Origin: Erigeron canadensis
Taxonomy: Eukaryota > Streptophyta > Magnoliopsida > Asterales > Asteraceae
Reading direction: 5' to 3'
DNA: 64,000 bases
NCBI RefSeq assembly: GCF_010389155.1
Contig: NC_057762.1
Span: forward strand, 7,303,513 to 7,367,512
Each line of letters opens with the position of its first letter. Position 1 is the first letter of the stretch. Made by a program: the position numbers and the translations under genes. Under the pieces are notes generated by a model that worked only from the letters and a program-made list of their open reading frames with translations, searched no databases and was not told where the DNA came from. Positions 47,501 through 64,000 of this stretch are shown piece by piece.

Positions 47501-49729
47501 AGACTTCTTCTACCGCCATCCCCGAAATCCGAGACGTCCCCCTGCCGTTTCCTTGTCGTCCCCTTCCCCGGGATGGGTACTCTGACCTTTCAGGCGTCCC
47601 CGTGCATCATGCGTGCTATACCATATATTCCCGTTAATCGTTTTTAACTTTCTTGCATGGTTACGTACTTACATGTGCGCCGCTGCTTATCTTTATCCCA
47701 TGATTAATGTTGCAGGCAGTGGATGCTCTTTTGGAGATGCTTAGGAAGGATAATAGAAATCCCGATGTCTTCATATGGATGCAAATTGTGAGGTAATAAG
47801 TTTGATGAATTGATTATATTGTTCTTTTTGAAGTGCAACTGTCTATTCTACATGATAGCGTTGAGGAGCTACCTATAGTTGTCAAAAGCGAAGGCGACCT
47901 CAAAGCGCAAAGACCCCAAATAGGGCGAAGGCGAGAGGCGCAAAAAAAGCGCACACCTGGAAAAAAAAAACGCACTATATATAAATATAAAGTATTTATA
48001 TATAGTGAAAAATAATAGTAAAAAAAAATCAGATATCAGTTATAATGCCAAATATCATTCAAAAAATATAAACTTTTCAACCAATAACTTCAAATTATTA
48101 TAAACATATATAAAAAATATCATAATTTTTCTTCCCCCCATTTTATATTTTCACTCTCTTTCATCTTCTTAAACAGACTATGGTCACTCATTTTGGCTGG
48201 AAAACATTAGATCTAGCCACGATTTGGCTGGATCTTGAATGATTTGGTCGAATCTTGACCTTTTTGACCGCCGTTGACAACCACAGTTGACCGTCGTTGA
48301 CCGCCTTTTTCATGGTCGACTTGGGCCTAGTGTTTCAGGCGCTGGAGGTGCGCCTTGCCCGCCTTTTGCGCCTAGGCGCAAGAGGCGCTCGCCTTTGAAG
48401 TATTGGTTAAGATGAAAATAATTTCTGCCTGTTGATTGATCATATATAACTTAGTTATTTCTTAGAATTTAGTCTGACTAATTGCCTTCTATCTTTTCTG
48501 TAACTCCTGATAACAAGGTGTTACTTGAGTGCCGGAGACATTGATCGTGGGGTTAAAGCTTTTGAAGACTACATGAGCGTCGGCCCACCTATGCATGAGC
48601 TTTTCGCTGTAAGTTTAGGATTATGGTATTGGAATTTTGAACACAAAATTTGATTACTTTGATGCTTGACATTTATCTTCATACTTGTAAAAATCAAATA
48701 TGCAGCTGGCACTCAAGAATAACATCCACTGCTTAATTTTTTCTTTCTTTCTGTAGACTCTTATAGAGGGAGCCATGACTGGTTATACACCCAAGGGTAT
48801 GCAAGTGGCTCTGGACAAACTGGTAAACTGTTGCTACTTTGATCTCGTATGCTCTTTTACATTTGTTGATACTTGTTTAACATGCTGCAAATTGTTTTTG
48901 CTTTGTTGATTCAGACGGAGATGAATTCAAGGGGCATGAGTCTAAACGTCACAACGGGTAATGCTCTCCTTCTTGCAGCATCTGGTGAAAAGGTAAGCAA
49001 GATACGAAGTGTTTACAATTTTGGCTTATATTGTTGATGGTTTTGCTTGTGTGATTTTTAAAATTGTTTTATGTTCCAGAGTGGAGGATATACAATGGCC
49101 AATATGGTTTGGGATCTAATGCAAGCGCGTAATATAACTCCATCTCTTCCTGCCATTCAAGCATATTACTATGGTTTAAAGGTGAGTTTATCGTCATTTA
49201 ATATCCGATGATGGTTTCTCTGAAAGCAGAGGTGACAAAATGGGTGGTCTTGGATAATGGGTCAAATTTGATGTGGGTTAAAACAAGTGTGGACAGGTCA
49301 AACATTTTTGTCCATAAAATTTCAGTAAATTCTGAAAAATTATGATTTAGACATTGAACAGCGTTTGACTCATTTGACCCGTTTACATTGTAGGGAAATT
49401 TTCTTTATTTATAGTTTACGTGTTTGACTAATTTGACCCTTTTTTTCATTGTAGTGAACTTTTTTTCATTTATAGTTTATTTACAGTATTTGACCTTTAG
49501 AGATGGAATGTAATATGAATTGGCCCATTTCTAAGTAAATGGGTACAAATAGGTTTTGTGGGTCTGTGCTTATTCTCGTATGAACTCTTGTTGCATGGAA
49601 TTCTAGGATCGAGACATACCTGAAGATGACCCAAGGCTGATGCTGGTGTCTCGTACTTTTGAAAACGTACGTGGAAGATCTGGAATGATCCCTGGACAAT
49701 TTGGAGGACAGTTTGGAGACAGGAGATGA
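44552..49729 (+). CDS. P-class pentatricopeptide repeat protein, mitochondrial (At4g35850-like)
   Basis: Thirteen exons: 44552-44576, 44678-44837, 45099-45261, 45503-45568, 45678-45775, 46025-46142, 46225-46434, 47716-47792, 48518-48608, 48757-48822, 48915-48992, 49080-49181 and 49607-49729. They give 458 aa. The start MKFLRSISAAAANRQ is a basic, Ser/Ala-rich mitochondrial presequence. PPR-type helical pairs follow (VYDDMMLDGVKPETDTFRAL; VVLYNFMIATCAKC; IFEEMKKLEVKPNEQTFICL; ATLIEGAMTGYTPKGMQVAL). The unusual conserved tail reads GLKDRDIPEDDPRLMLVSRT. It matches Arabidopsis At4g35850 from memory. The role is RNA binding or organelle gene expression, with no editing domain. Intron 2 needs a GC donor (44838) to join QRR to NWLLRDVYDDM in frame. 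Introns 7 and 8 carry motif-rich elements. Confidence 0.92.
46905..47625. mobile_element. Motif-rich element (GGTACGGG / CGTCCCC words) in PPR intron 7
   Basis: The left part begins ctaggtagcaccgagacggg and repeats GGTACGG, GGTATGGGG and GGTACGGG. The right part repeats CGTCCCC (aaacgtccccatattcaact, gagacgtccccctgccg, cgtccccttccccggga) and ends gcgtgctatacc. The two arms are therefore inverted versions of a degenerate word. Ends GGTAGCAC and, from the right, GGTATAGCAC are roughly inverted. No target duplication was found, so class and boundaries are uncertain. Confidence 0.45.
47873..48405. mobile_element. Motif-rich element (GCGAAGGCG / CGCC words) in PPR intron 8
   Basis: The left arm reads ctatagttgtcaaaagcgaa, then repeated GGCGA, GCGCAAA and GAGGCGC words. 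The right arm is the inverse: gtgcgccttgcccgcctttt, gcgcctaggcgcaagaggcg, ctcgcctttgaagtatt. The interior is AT-rich plus a gaccg-rich patch near 48265-48320. No 8-bp duplication was found. The design matches the hAT-like units elsewhere in this window. Confidence 0.45.
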
Positions 49730-50747
49730 AGTTATGCTCTCTGAAAGTATTTCCTTTTCATTAATTTGTTGTACTCTAGGCAGAAGTTTAGATATTAATA
49801 TTGGCTGATTAATTATTTATTTTCCTCTTGAATGGCATTATATTAATGCGCTGACATAGTTATGTTATTTTTACAAGAACTTTCAGGCTGCAAATAAAAG
49901 GTAATCCAGACTGCTTTGCACTTTAGGGTTTTTTGATGTAAATTGGAACCACTCGGCCGAGCTGTAAATTAAGATAGCTGACTTGTTATTGGCTCGAGTC
50001 TTGATCCAAATTATATCTGATCGTTCCATTTATGACATCAAACTTTTGATCCGTTGATCAGTTATGCAATGCAACACAGACATGTTTAATACACGAGGGC
50101 CGAGGAATAGCCGTATCTAGCTATTCAATCTTGCATGTATTGAAAAACACACTTATGTTAACTTATTGAAGTCATGAAACATGAAATTGCATACATTTTA
50201 AACTAAACATCGAGAATCCTCCATCAAATACAAATATATCTGGCAGTAGAGTCGAATGATCATATCTATTCTAAGCAAAACCAAGACATTTGCACAGAGA
50301 TCGTTTGAAAGAGTATCTAAGAAGCTCAATCTGGCAGCTTCTTTGTATTTTGTTTGGGCAAGAACGCGACCTAAGACTTTTGTAACAGAAGAAAAGAACA
50401 CGAGACCAATTGATTAAAGCTGTTTTCTCAATAGTTTAGTTGAAGCTTCTGACATTTAAGTTTAAGAAGACGAGCCATGTGGAAAAGCTTGGGCTGCTTG
50501 GAAGATTCCTGTTTCTCTTATGATTACAGAGTAGATGATGTTTTTATTCTTGTCTAGTCGTGTTATGGTAGCGTTTAGATAGAGTTGGGGATGGTCTGTC
50601 ATCCCCCATTTAGTTTTGGTTGTTGCAGTTTGCATGTATATTCTCTAGTCAACATGCAACTTAGCCATGTCACTGTTTTCTTAGTGACTGTTGTATACTC
50701 ATCGGGGGTAAATCAACCATTTATTCAAAAAAGTGCTTTTTATATAC

Positions 50748-51027
50748 GGATTGTTACTTATTATGGATGTAACTAACTATGATCAAATATCTATGTTATG
50801 TAAAGATCTTGTAAAATTTCTACGTCATGTAATGAAGTTTCAAATTCCGATTATTGGATGTACCCGACCAATCAAAAACTTACACGTGACAACTTATATG
50901 GTTACCACATATACCCGGGTGCATTCAATAACCAGGATTTGAAAGTTCATTACATTACATAGAAATTTGACGACATTTTTACATAACATAGACATTTTGT
51001 CATAGTTAATTACATCCAAATGTATCC
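50748..51027. mobile_element. Palindromic MITE, copy 1
   Basis: The sequence ggattgttacttattatgga tgtaactaactatgatc... folds back on ...gtcatagttaattacatcca. It contains atgttatgtaaagatcttgt and a central tacacgtgacaacttatatg. Its reverse complement is closely similar along its whole length to 55463-55745, so the two are copies in opposite orientation. No clean target duplication is visible at this copy. Confidence 0.75.
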
Positions 51028-51576
51028 TAACCAACTCCACTTAGGTGGCTTGGCCAGGGGTTTTTTCTAAATCCACTATGTGGGCCCCGAAGGTGAGTTT
51101 TTCCCAAAATTTCGGGTTCGAGTTTTGGGTTTCCCATCTCAAGATATTTTCCATGAGGAGGAAGTTGGAGGTCCAACAAATTGCTAGTTAAAATTGCCTA
51201 CAACATGTTTGAATCGAAACTAACTTTACAAAAATAAAAAATAAAAAATCTATTGCCTCCTTCCTCGGGTGAGAATCATACATGCTGCTATTTAATCTTC
51301 TCAGTTAACGGAAGTATAAGATCCGTTTCAATTAGTGTATGGCATTCTTTTTGTGGTTTTTGGAGTCTGACTTTATCTGTCAATGTTTGAAGGAGTAGGA
51401 GACGATGCTTCAAGACATGGTACATTATGCTTTATTGGATTGTTTCATGATGACTTTGGAATATTGGTTAATAATATATATCCAACTAAAAAACCAGTCT
51501 ACTAACAATTATGATATTTGTTTAACCTCAAAGAATGATATCAAGAAGAATATTAATGTATTACACTTGTCATGCA

Positions 51577-51683
51577 ATCAACTTGTTTAAATAGTATTTA
51601 GGCTGATCTATTAATAGAATATATCATTTATCAACTTGTTTAAACAATATTTAGACTGATCTGTTAACAGAATATATCATTTT
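51577..51683. repeat. Tandem duplication, 2 x about 53 bp
   Basis: Units starting at 51577 and 51630 both read atcaacttgtttaaa...tatttag.ctgatct.ttaa.agaatatatcattt with a handful of substitutions. It is older than the 33-bp duplication at 15545. Confidence 0.85.
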
Positions 51684-52620
51684 CCTTTGTTAATACTAAG
51701 TATCATAACTATCAAATATGGAATTGGTTTTATGCTAAAGAGGTCTATCTTGATTAAAGATCCTCTAAAGTGAAATTAATTTTATTAAAGTTAAAATTTG
51801 ACTTTGGATTAAAATGAAAGTTAAGACTTAGATGAGTTTTGTATGACCTTTGTTTTTTTTATTCAAACGAAAAGGTTACCCGTATAATGCGACAACAACA
51901 ACGGGATTGGTGATCTAGCGATGTGTTTTTTTTTTTTAAATTTAAAAGTAATTGATTTAATGAGAATAATGTAAAAATAATTAATTTCATTAAAGGTATT
52001 ATAGTTATATTATGTGCAAATATTTAAATTAATTGATAAAAGATGATAATTTAGTTATTTCAAGGCTGAAAGTTAAAAGATGAAAAAACGCTAATTTACT
52101 TTATAAAAGAATATAGATGGTCATAATACACCCAACTTTACTAATAAAGTTAATTTTAACTTTAAAAGACCTCAATTCGACTATATTTTAACTTTAAAGG
52201 ATCCCAATTCGACATCAACCAACAAAATAATACCTCTACTTTAAAAATGTCTTGGTTGGGCAAACAAAAAAAAATGAATACTTATTTCGACACAACCTTA
52301 ATTATAAGGCAAAGAATATATTTAATTTTTGTGTGTAAAGTTATGTTGGAAAATGACTAATTAGAAAAGCATACATGCATTATGCTGCAAGACAAAATCA
52401 AAGCATTATGTATTTGATTGACACCACTTGAAAGAAAGGAAAAAAAGCACATAGTAAAATAGGTTACCTATTAATATTATAAGACATAGATAGAACCACA
52501 ATCAATATACAAGAAATGATATTCTCGGAGAACCACGCCTGCGCCTGCATATATATTACATGCTTCAAGATTCATAAATAATGATATGTGTATATATATA
52601 TATATATATGCTTTCTAAGG

Positions 52621-59615
<6,995 letters not shown>

Positions 59616-60566
59616 TCTTAAAACCCTAATTATTAGTTTATTTTTGATGATAATTAGATTATGATGATAGAAGAGAAAACACTAAAAAGTTATTGTAGTC
59701 AAGATTATTTTCGTTTCTTTTCAATGTTTTTCTTGTGTGTATTTTTTGTAGGTAGGTAGGTAGGTAGGGAGGGGGGTTACGGATGTTTTTATAGGGGTGT
59801 GTACTTTATTTATGCTGGCAAGGAAACTTGACGTGGCAGATACACTTTTGATTATCTATCTTCCTAACAAGTTTAGAATCCCCCCTTTTCATATCCCAAA
59901 TTAGCCTATTCTATTGTAAAATTACAAATTCTACCCCAACTTGTCACACGACTAAGATTAAGGTGATGATTGTTTGTTTAACGACTTAATAAAAAAGTCG
60001 TGACTTAATTAAAAATACTTAATTTATTAAATCGTTAAAAGTGTTCGTTTCTCTACTTTAATTTACAAAAAATAATTGGATTAACTTAATCCATATAGAC
60101 ATTATATATTAATTCAGTCACTTAATCAGTTCAGTTACTCAATGGTTAGAAAAACAAACATGTCCTAAGAGTGATTTGGGTACGGGAACTTAGAGATGTA
60201 AATAACTTTACAAAAATTAATAAAAAGGTTATTTTTAGGTTTTATTCAAATGATTTAAAAAAACCTTTGGCTTTTGCTTGAGATGAGGATTGATCTTTTG
60301 ACCTTTTTTTTCAAAGATACAATGTTAACCACTTGATCCAATCATCTTACCTGACAAGTCTTTAATTTTAATAACAATTCATATTCTATTCGTATGGATG
60401 TGTAACAGTAAATGGTTTCTAAAATGTTTCAAACTATATTTAAGTCGGCTTTTTACTTTAAAGTTTGTGTGGGGATGAAAAGAAAAGAGTGCGTTTAGTT
60501 TTGAAAAGTGGTTTTTTTAAATGAAAAACAAAAGGAGATCATGTATTCTTTTTAGGGATTTTCTAA
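59616..60566. other. RABB1 promoter side and spacer
   Basis: Immediately upstream of the RABB1 ATG (higher coordinates) are leader-like sequence, a GGTA tetranucleotide run (about 59749-59768) and an ACGT core in cttgacgtggcaga (about 59827). The ACGT core could bind bZIP factors. The rest is AT-rich. No gene is seen. Confidence 0.4.
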
Positions 60567-60805
60567 CTTATGCCCTAAGGGTGGAGGGAATACCTCTCGG
60601 GTAGGGGTTCGGCTACCCCAAACCCGATCGGTAACACCGTTTCATCCTCTCGGGTATCATTCGGGTACTGTAAATCGGGTATAGGATTGAGCTTGGAAGC
60701 CGACGAGTGGGTATGTGAGAGAGACGTTGGAAAGCAAGTGGGGCCCCCACATTTGAACGTTAGCCAGATTTAAAAAAAAAAAAAAAAAATTTTACCCCTT
60801 TACTT

Positions 60806-60812
60806 ATATAAC
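60806..60812 (+). promoter_or_regulatory. TATA box for the 148-aa ORF
   Basis: TATATAA in cctttacttatataacaccc, about 125 bases upstream of the ATG at 60933. A CT-rich leader-like stretch with no upstream ATG lies between them. The start context aaaATGG fits plant initiation. Confidence 0.5.
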
Positions 60813-60932
60813 ACCCATCTATTTCACACACTACATACTAAATTTATCTCTTCTTGTTACCATCTTCTTCGATATTTCTTATTACTATCTTCTTCTTCCA
60901 ATTTTCATTTCACACACAACTTACTTACTAAA

Positions 60933-61379
60933 ATGGACCTTCGTGATTGTAAAATGGTCATCCAAACCCACCTCAATTACGACTCCAAACACCTCTCTGA
61001 TGTGAATAACGTGATTTCATCCGTTTCTGAGAACAAAGCAGCTTACCAAGCCGTAATCGACCGACTTACTGCCCCGGTTTATGCTCCTAACAACACCGAG
61101 AGTGAGCATCTTGTATATCTTCGACAGAAGATCGACTGGCTGAATCAAGTTATTTTCCAACTAAGCGTCGCGTTTTCAACGTTGACCTGGACGCTAGATC
61201 ACGGGGTATTCTCACAATCGAGTGTGGGTGGTGGTCAGGATGTACCTTACTACTCTGACCCGGGAGAGGAGTACGTTTCTCCTCAATCCGGCGACGACGC
61301 CGGGTCTCCTAAGCCCTACCGCTACATTCACCGCAACGACGGTGACAACACAGTTGACTCGGACTATTCCGAGTGTTAG
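60933..61379 (+). CDS. Unknown single-exon protein, 148 aa
   Basis: I do not recognise this protein. It is an intact 148-codon frame with good start context, a TATA box upstream and GC-richer, codon-like composition that contrasts with the AT-rich flanks. Residues 1-100 (starting MDLRDCKMVIQTHLNYDSKH) are predicted mainly helical by eye, with heptad-like LVYLRQKIDWLNQVIFQLSV. The C-terminal third is acidic, Ser/Gly/Pro-rich and probably disordered (YYSDPGEEYVSPQSGDDAGS ... NTVDSDYSEC). No signal peptide, membrane segment, zinc ligand set, Myb/SANT fold or DDE triad is visible. It lies inside a unit with inverted ends, so it may be a transposon-borne gene, an accessory ORF or a retained host fragment. 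A 31-bp tandem repeat follows in its presumed 3' UTR. Confidence 0.6.
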   Translation: MDLRDCKMVIQTHLNYDSKHLSDVNNVISSVSENKAAYQAVIDRLTAPVYAPNNTESEHLVYLRQKIDWLNQVIFQLSVAFSTLTWTLDHGVFSQSSVGGGQDVPYYSDPGEEYVSPQSGDDAGSPKPYRYIHRNDGDNTVDSDYSEC

Positions 61380-61418
61380 TTATCTATTTTAGTAGTTTAT
61401 GAAATATTTTTATTATAT

Positions 61419-61530
61419 GTTTTTAGTATTATTTATGTTTTTATTATGTGTTTTTAGTATTATTTATGTTTTTATTATGTGTTTTTAGTGTTATTTATGT
61501 TTTTATTATGTGTTTTTAGTATTATTTATG
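61419..61530 (+). repeat. Minisatellite, 31-bp unit, 3.6 copies
   Basis: The unit begins gtttttagtattatttatgt and continues ttttattatgt. Copies start at 61419, 61450, 61481 and 61512, with a single substitution in the third. It starts 40 bases after the stop of the 148-aa frame, so it would lie in its 3' UTR. Confidence 0.92.
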
Positions 61531-61854
61531 TAATGTGGTTTTTTTATTTTAATGGAATTAAGTTTATGTTTTATGTTTATATGATTTTTAATTATTGGTA
61601 TGATAAAAAAATGAAAAAGAAAATGAAATTGGGTAAGTTTAATGAATTGGGTATGTATTACAAGTGATTTGGGTAAGGATTTGGTAGAATTGGGTAGTTG
61701 TGAGTTGGAGGGTTTTGATTGGAGGAAGGATTAGATAAGTTAACCAAGATGGCAACCATTCCCTACACACTAAGGGCACACCTAAAATGCATTTATTATA
61801 TAAGTCTTTTTATTGAAACTAACAATGCATATTATTAATCTTTTTATGTCCTTC

Positions 61855-62059
61855 ACTTGCTAGCGCGGTGGTTGGACACCCTGGATGTTGTAACAAGGGT
61901 TACATGTTGGAATCCCACCCCGAGCATTGTTACTAGCCAATATTCTTGACTTGCGAGTTGAATTTACTGGGTGGGGCGGGCGGGGGAGGGGATCGCGTAG
62001 GCCCTCGATATCCAGTCCGGATACCCATGGTCCGAACCTTCACTGTTCTTAAAAAAAAA
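61855..62059 (+). repeat. tRNA-derived SINE
   Basis: An A-box-like segment, tagcgcggtggttggacacc, is followed about 30 bases later by a B-box-like tgttggaatcccacc, the RNA polymerase III promoter arrangement of tRNA-derived SINEs. A GC-rich body (ggtggggcgggcgggggagg) and a short A9 tail at about 62051-62059 complete it. It is about 205 bp. Confidence 0.65.
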
Positions 62060-62098
62060 TTATATTAATCTTCTTCTTTTTACCATATCTACCCTTGC

Positions 62099-62488
62099 AT
62101 TCTTGAGTTTTATTTTGAAGAGATAAGAAAAGAAAGGGTAAGAAACTTTTAGTTTTTGTATTCTTGAGTTTTTGTTTTAAAAGAAAGGGAAGGGAAAGAA
62201 AGGGAAAAATAGGATGTTTTGATCCCAAAACTTTCAAGGAAAAGTGGTGAAATTATTATTATACCTCTCAAACGTATATAAAGGTTTTAATTACTACAAG
62301 GCTATAAATGTAAAATTGTATCTTTTTATCCTTTCTTTTCCTTCCCTTCTAACTCAAGAATATATTTAACTATCAACTTTCTTTTCTTTTCTTTCAACTC
62401 GAAAATGCCTCTTTTTTATGTAATTATCTATCCTTTCTTCCCCTATCCAATCTTCTTCTTTCTTTTCTTTTAATAAAAACTCGAGAAT
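62099..62488. mobile_element. Foldback / MITE-like inverted repeat
   Basis: The left end attcttgagttttattttga and the right end aataaaaactcgagaat are inverted repeats. A second inverted pair lies inside (tattcttgagtttttgtttt with agaaagggaagggaaag, against ctttcttttccttcccttct with aactcaagaatat). Sequence between is purine/pyrimidine-skewed. Boundaries are approximate and no duplication was defined. Confidence 0.5.
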
Positions 62489-62883
62489 ACAGTATTATTC
62501 CCTCCTAATTTTTTCCCTCTATTAATTAAATATCTATAATTCCCTCTTAAACTATCCCAAATCACAATTTGCGCCATTTTAAAAGTCCTTTCACATGTAA
62601 AGTACTTACACCGGCTCCTGTTCTATGTCTACTATATACACATAATAATTTAATACCGTTTAACTCCATCCAAAATTAACGTGGGGTTTATATTGTTTAC
62701 ATTCAAATTTAACATTCTCATAATATGATAACAAAAGTATAATAAGTATCACTGTCGTTGTCTGCCGTTTTACATTAGATCATTTTGAAGTTATTGGTGA
62801 ACAAGAGCAAGGTAATAAGTATCACTGTCTATTTTTTAAAATTTAAAGATATAAAACTTATTAATCTTTTATTTTTATTACAG

Positions 62884-64000
62884 ATGGGTGGACATATATT
62901 TTTTGCTCTAAATGAGTTTCCTGTTGAAAAAGATGCTATTGAAGAACCATTCGTTGGTCAATGTTTTCTAAGTGAAGAAGAGGCTCTTGTCTTTTATCAA
63001 AATTATACGAAAAAGAATGTGTTTTCTGTTCGAAAATGGAGGTCTGTGAACAAGAAAGGGGAAAGGAAAAGGCGTGATTTTTTTGTCATCGAGAAGGAAA
63101 AGCCGAGCCTAAGAAAGACTACACCAAAAAAACAAGAAACAAAGGCTATGTAAGATTTGAATGCAAGGCCCACATGCGTATAACATTGAGAAGAATTAAC
63201 GAAATTTTTCCGGAAGAATGGTAAGTCACTAAGTTTGTTGCGGAGCACAATCATGTTTTGTTGTCTACTCAAGAGGTTCGATTTCTTCCATCTTACCGTA
63301 ATATTACATTAGAAGATGAGAAATGTATACTTTTATTAAAAGAGGCAGGTTTGTCCGTTAGACAAATTATGCGGGTGATGGAGCTTGAAAGGAATGTGAG
63401 ACATGGAGAGCTTTCTTTTCTTAATAAGGATGTCTATAACCTTTTTACCAAAAATTTTAGACTACAATCACAGAATGATGCAAGAGAGCTTTGGGAGTAT
63501 TGTAAAATGCTAAAACTAAAAACCATAACTTCCAATATGCATTTACACTAGATAGTGAGAATAGGCTAGAGCATACTTTTTGGTATCATGCTCACTGTTT
63601 TGAATTGTACCAAAAGTATGGAGATGTGGTGGTATTTGATACTACATATAAGGTGAATTCATATGACATGTCATTCGGCATATTTGTTGGTATGGACAAT
63701 CATGGAAGAACCATATTGTTTGGGTGTGCACTTCTACGTAACGAGAAACTAAACACATTCGAATGGCTCTTTAAGATAACTATATTCTTGTTTAAATTTT
63801 AGTACTTGTTGATATTATATCTTTACTTACAACTTCTTATAGTTACTCTTTTTTTTTTCCAGAATTTTACTAAATTGATGAAAAAATCACCGAAAATGAT
63901 AATGACCGATGAAGATCCTTGGATGAAACAAGCAATTGAAACGAAGATGCCTTATACTAAACATGCATTTTACATATGGCATATCACTACTAAGTTTAGT
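62884..64000 (+). pseudogene. FAR1/FHY3-related (MULE-derived) gene, broken, runs off window end
   Basis: The frame starting at the ATG at 62884 (just after an acceptor ttattacag) has the FAR1 DNA-binding region: FLSEEEALVFYQNYTKKNVF, then RKWRSVNKKGERKRR. It then fails three times. Around 63145-63155 a one-base shift is needed to continue into VRFECKAHMRI. At 63222 an in-frame TAA replaces the expected residue before VTKFVAEHNHV. Near 63520 a second shift is needed to reach LDSENRLEHTFWYHAHC. The MULE transposase domain is recognisable (FDTTYKVNSYDMSFGIFVGM; WLFK; MTDEDPWMKQAIETKMPY). The coding match pauses at 63776-63862 without a GT donor. Related proteins are light-signalling regulators or active transposases. 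This copy cannot encode an intact one as read. Confidence 0.85.

Larger units (their letters stand above)
49730..52620. other. Intergenic between PPR and RABB1 genes
   Basis: PPR 3' sequence runs to about 50000. The spacer holds a palindromic MITE (50748-51027), a tRNA-promoter-like patch (cgggttcgag near 51113) suggesting a SINE scrap, and a 53-bp tandem duplication (51577-51683). No conserved gene is visible. Confidence 0.5.
60567..61782. mobile_element. Possible PIF/Harbinger-like unit carrying one ORF, 1216 bp
   Basis: Flanks are TAA at 60564-60566 and 61783-61785. The left end cttatgccctaagggtggag and the right end, read inward, ggtgtgcccttagtgtgtag align over about 22 positions with roughly three quarters identity. 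The shared core is TGCCCT.AG.GTG..AGGGAA. Both subterminal regions repeat a GGGTA word (four times on the left, five or more on the right) in the same orientation. A TAA duplication and this type of end suggest PIF/Harbinger. A 3-bp duplication is weak evidence and no transposase is present. The unit contains the complete 148-aa gene at 60933-61379. Confidence 0.42.

Noticed and set aside
46905..47625. Clean 8-bp target duplication for the GGTACGGG element
   Set aside because: Flanks acaatgac and tatattcc do not match. I list the element without a confirmed duplication.
49208..49540. hAT-like element starting gcagaggtgacaaaatgggt
   Set aside because: The left end resembles TAGAGGTGGCAA-type ends and the interior has gggtcaaa words, but no inverted right end or duplication could be found.

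Overview
This window is nuclear DNA of a flowering plant, most likely a eudicot. It is AT-rich. It holds six intron-rich genes with GT-AG splice sites and plant-specific protein families (RGLG ubiquitin ligase, PMT-type Golgi methyltransferase, RABB1, P-class PPR, FAR1-related). It also holds dense non-autonomous DNA transposons. The exact species cannot be read from the sequence. The look of the Mutator-like elements reminded me of Asteraceae genomes, but that is only an impression.

Layout. Positions 1-9.1 kb: an SGF29-like SAGA/chromatin reader on the plus strand, with a long 5'-UTR intron and a 14-nt microexon. 10.8-14.2 kb: a PMT-family methyltransferase on the minus strand. 16.7-21.1 kb: an ARID4-like ARID+PHD protein on the minus strand. 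21.9-37.5 kb: a 15-kb gene-poor block of nested elements. These are Mutator-like elements with 9-bp target duplications, Helitron ends, a hAT transposase relic, a probable copia-type LTR and a hairpin MITE. 38.2-42.8 kb: an RGLG1/2-type copine-RING E3 ligase. 44.6-49.7 kb: a mitochondrial PPR protein like Arabidopsis At4g35850. 52.6-59.6 kb: a RABB1/Rab2 GTPase on the minus strand with a 5.47-kb second intron full of elements. 60.6-61.8 kb: a small intact single-exon ORF of unknown family inside a possible PIF/Harbinger-like inverted-repeat unit. 62.9-64 kb: a broken FAR1/FHY3-related (MULE-derived) gene running off the edge.

All six multi-exon gene models were built by hand from splice sites and protein homology. 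In each, the exon lengths sum to an open frame of the expected family length (SGF29 268 aa, PMT 624, ARID4 755, RGLG 470, PPR 458, RABB1 210). The genes are unrelated housekeeping, chromatin, trafficking and ubiquitin functions. They do not form a cluster or pathway.

The most interesting signal lies in the transposons. Four short elements (38775-39256, 56169-56481, 56902-57425, 58534-59131) have perfect 8-bp target duplications, so they are hAT-like. Each arm is packed with degenerate copies of one short word, largely inverted between the two arms. The word differs between elements: TTTCGGT, GAGGCG or TATCGG. Three of the four sit in one RABB1 intron, and one of those has landed inside a SINE-like repeat. 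Similar but less complete units occur at 21951, 43492, 46905 and 47873. They look like related elements whose subterminal arrays, presumably transposase-binding sites, have been rewritten to different words. The second candidate is the 148-aa ORF carried inside the 60567-61782 unit.
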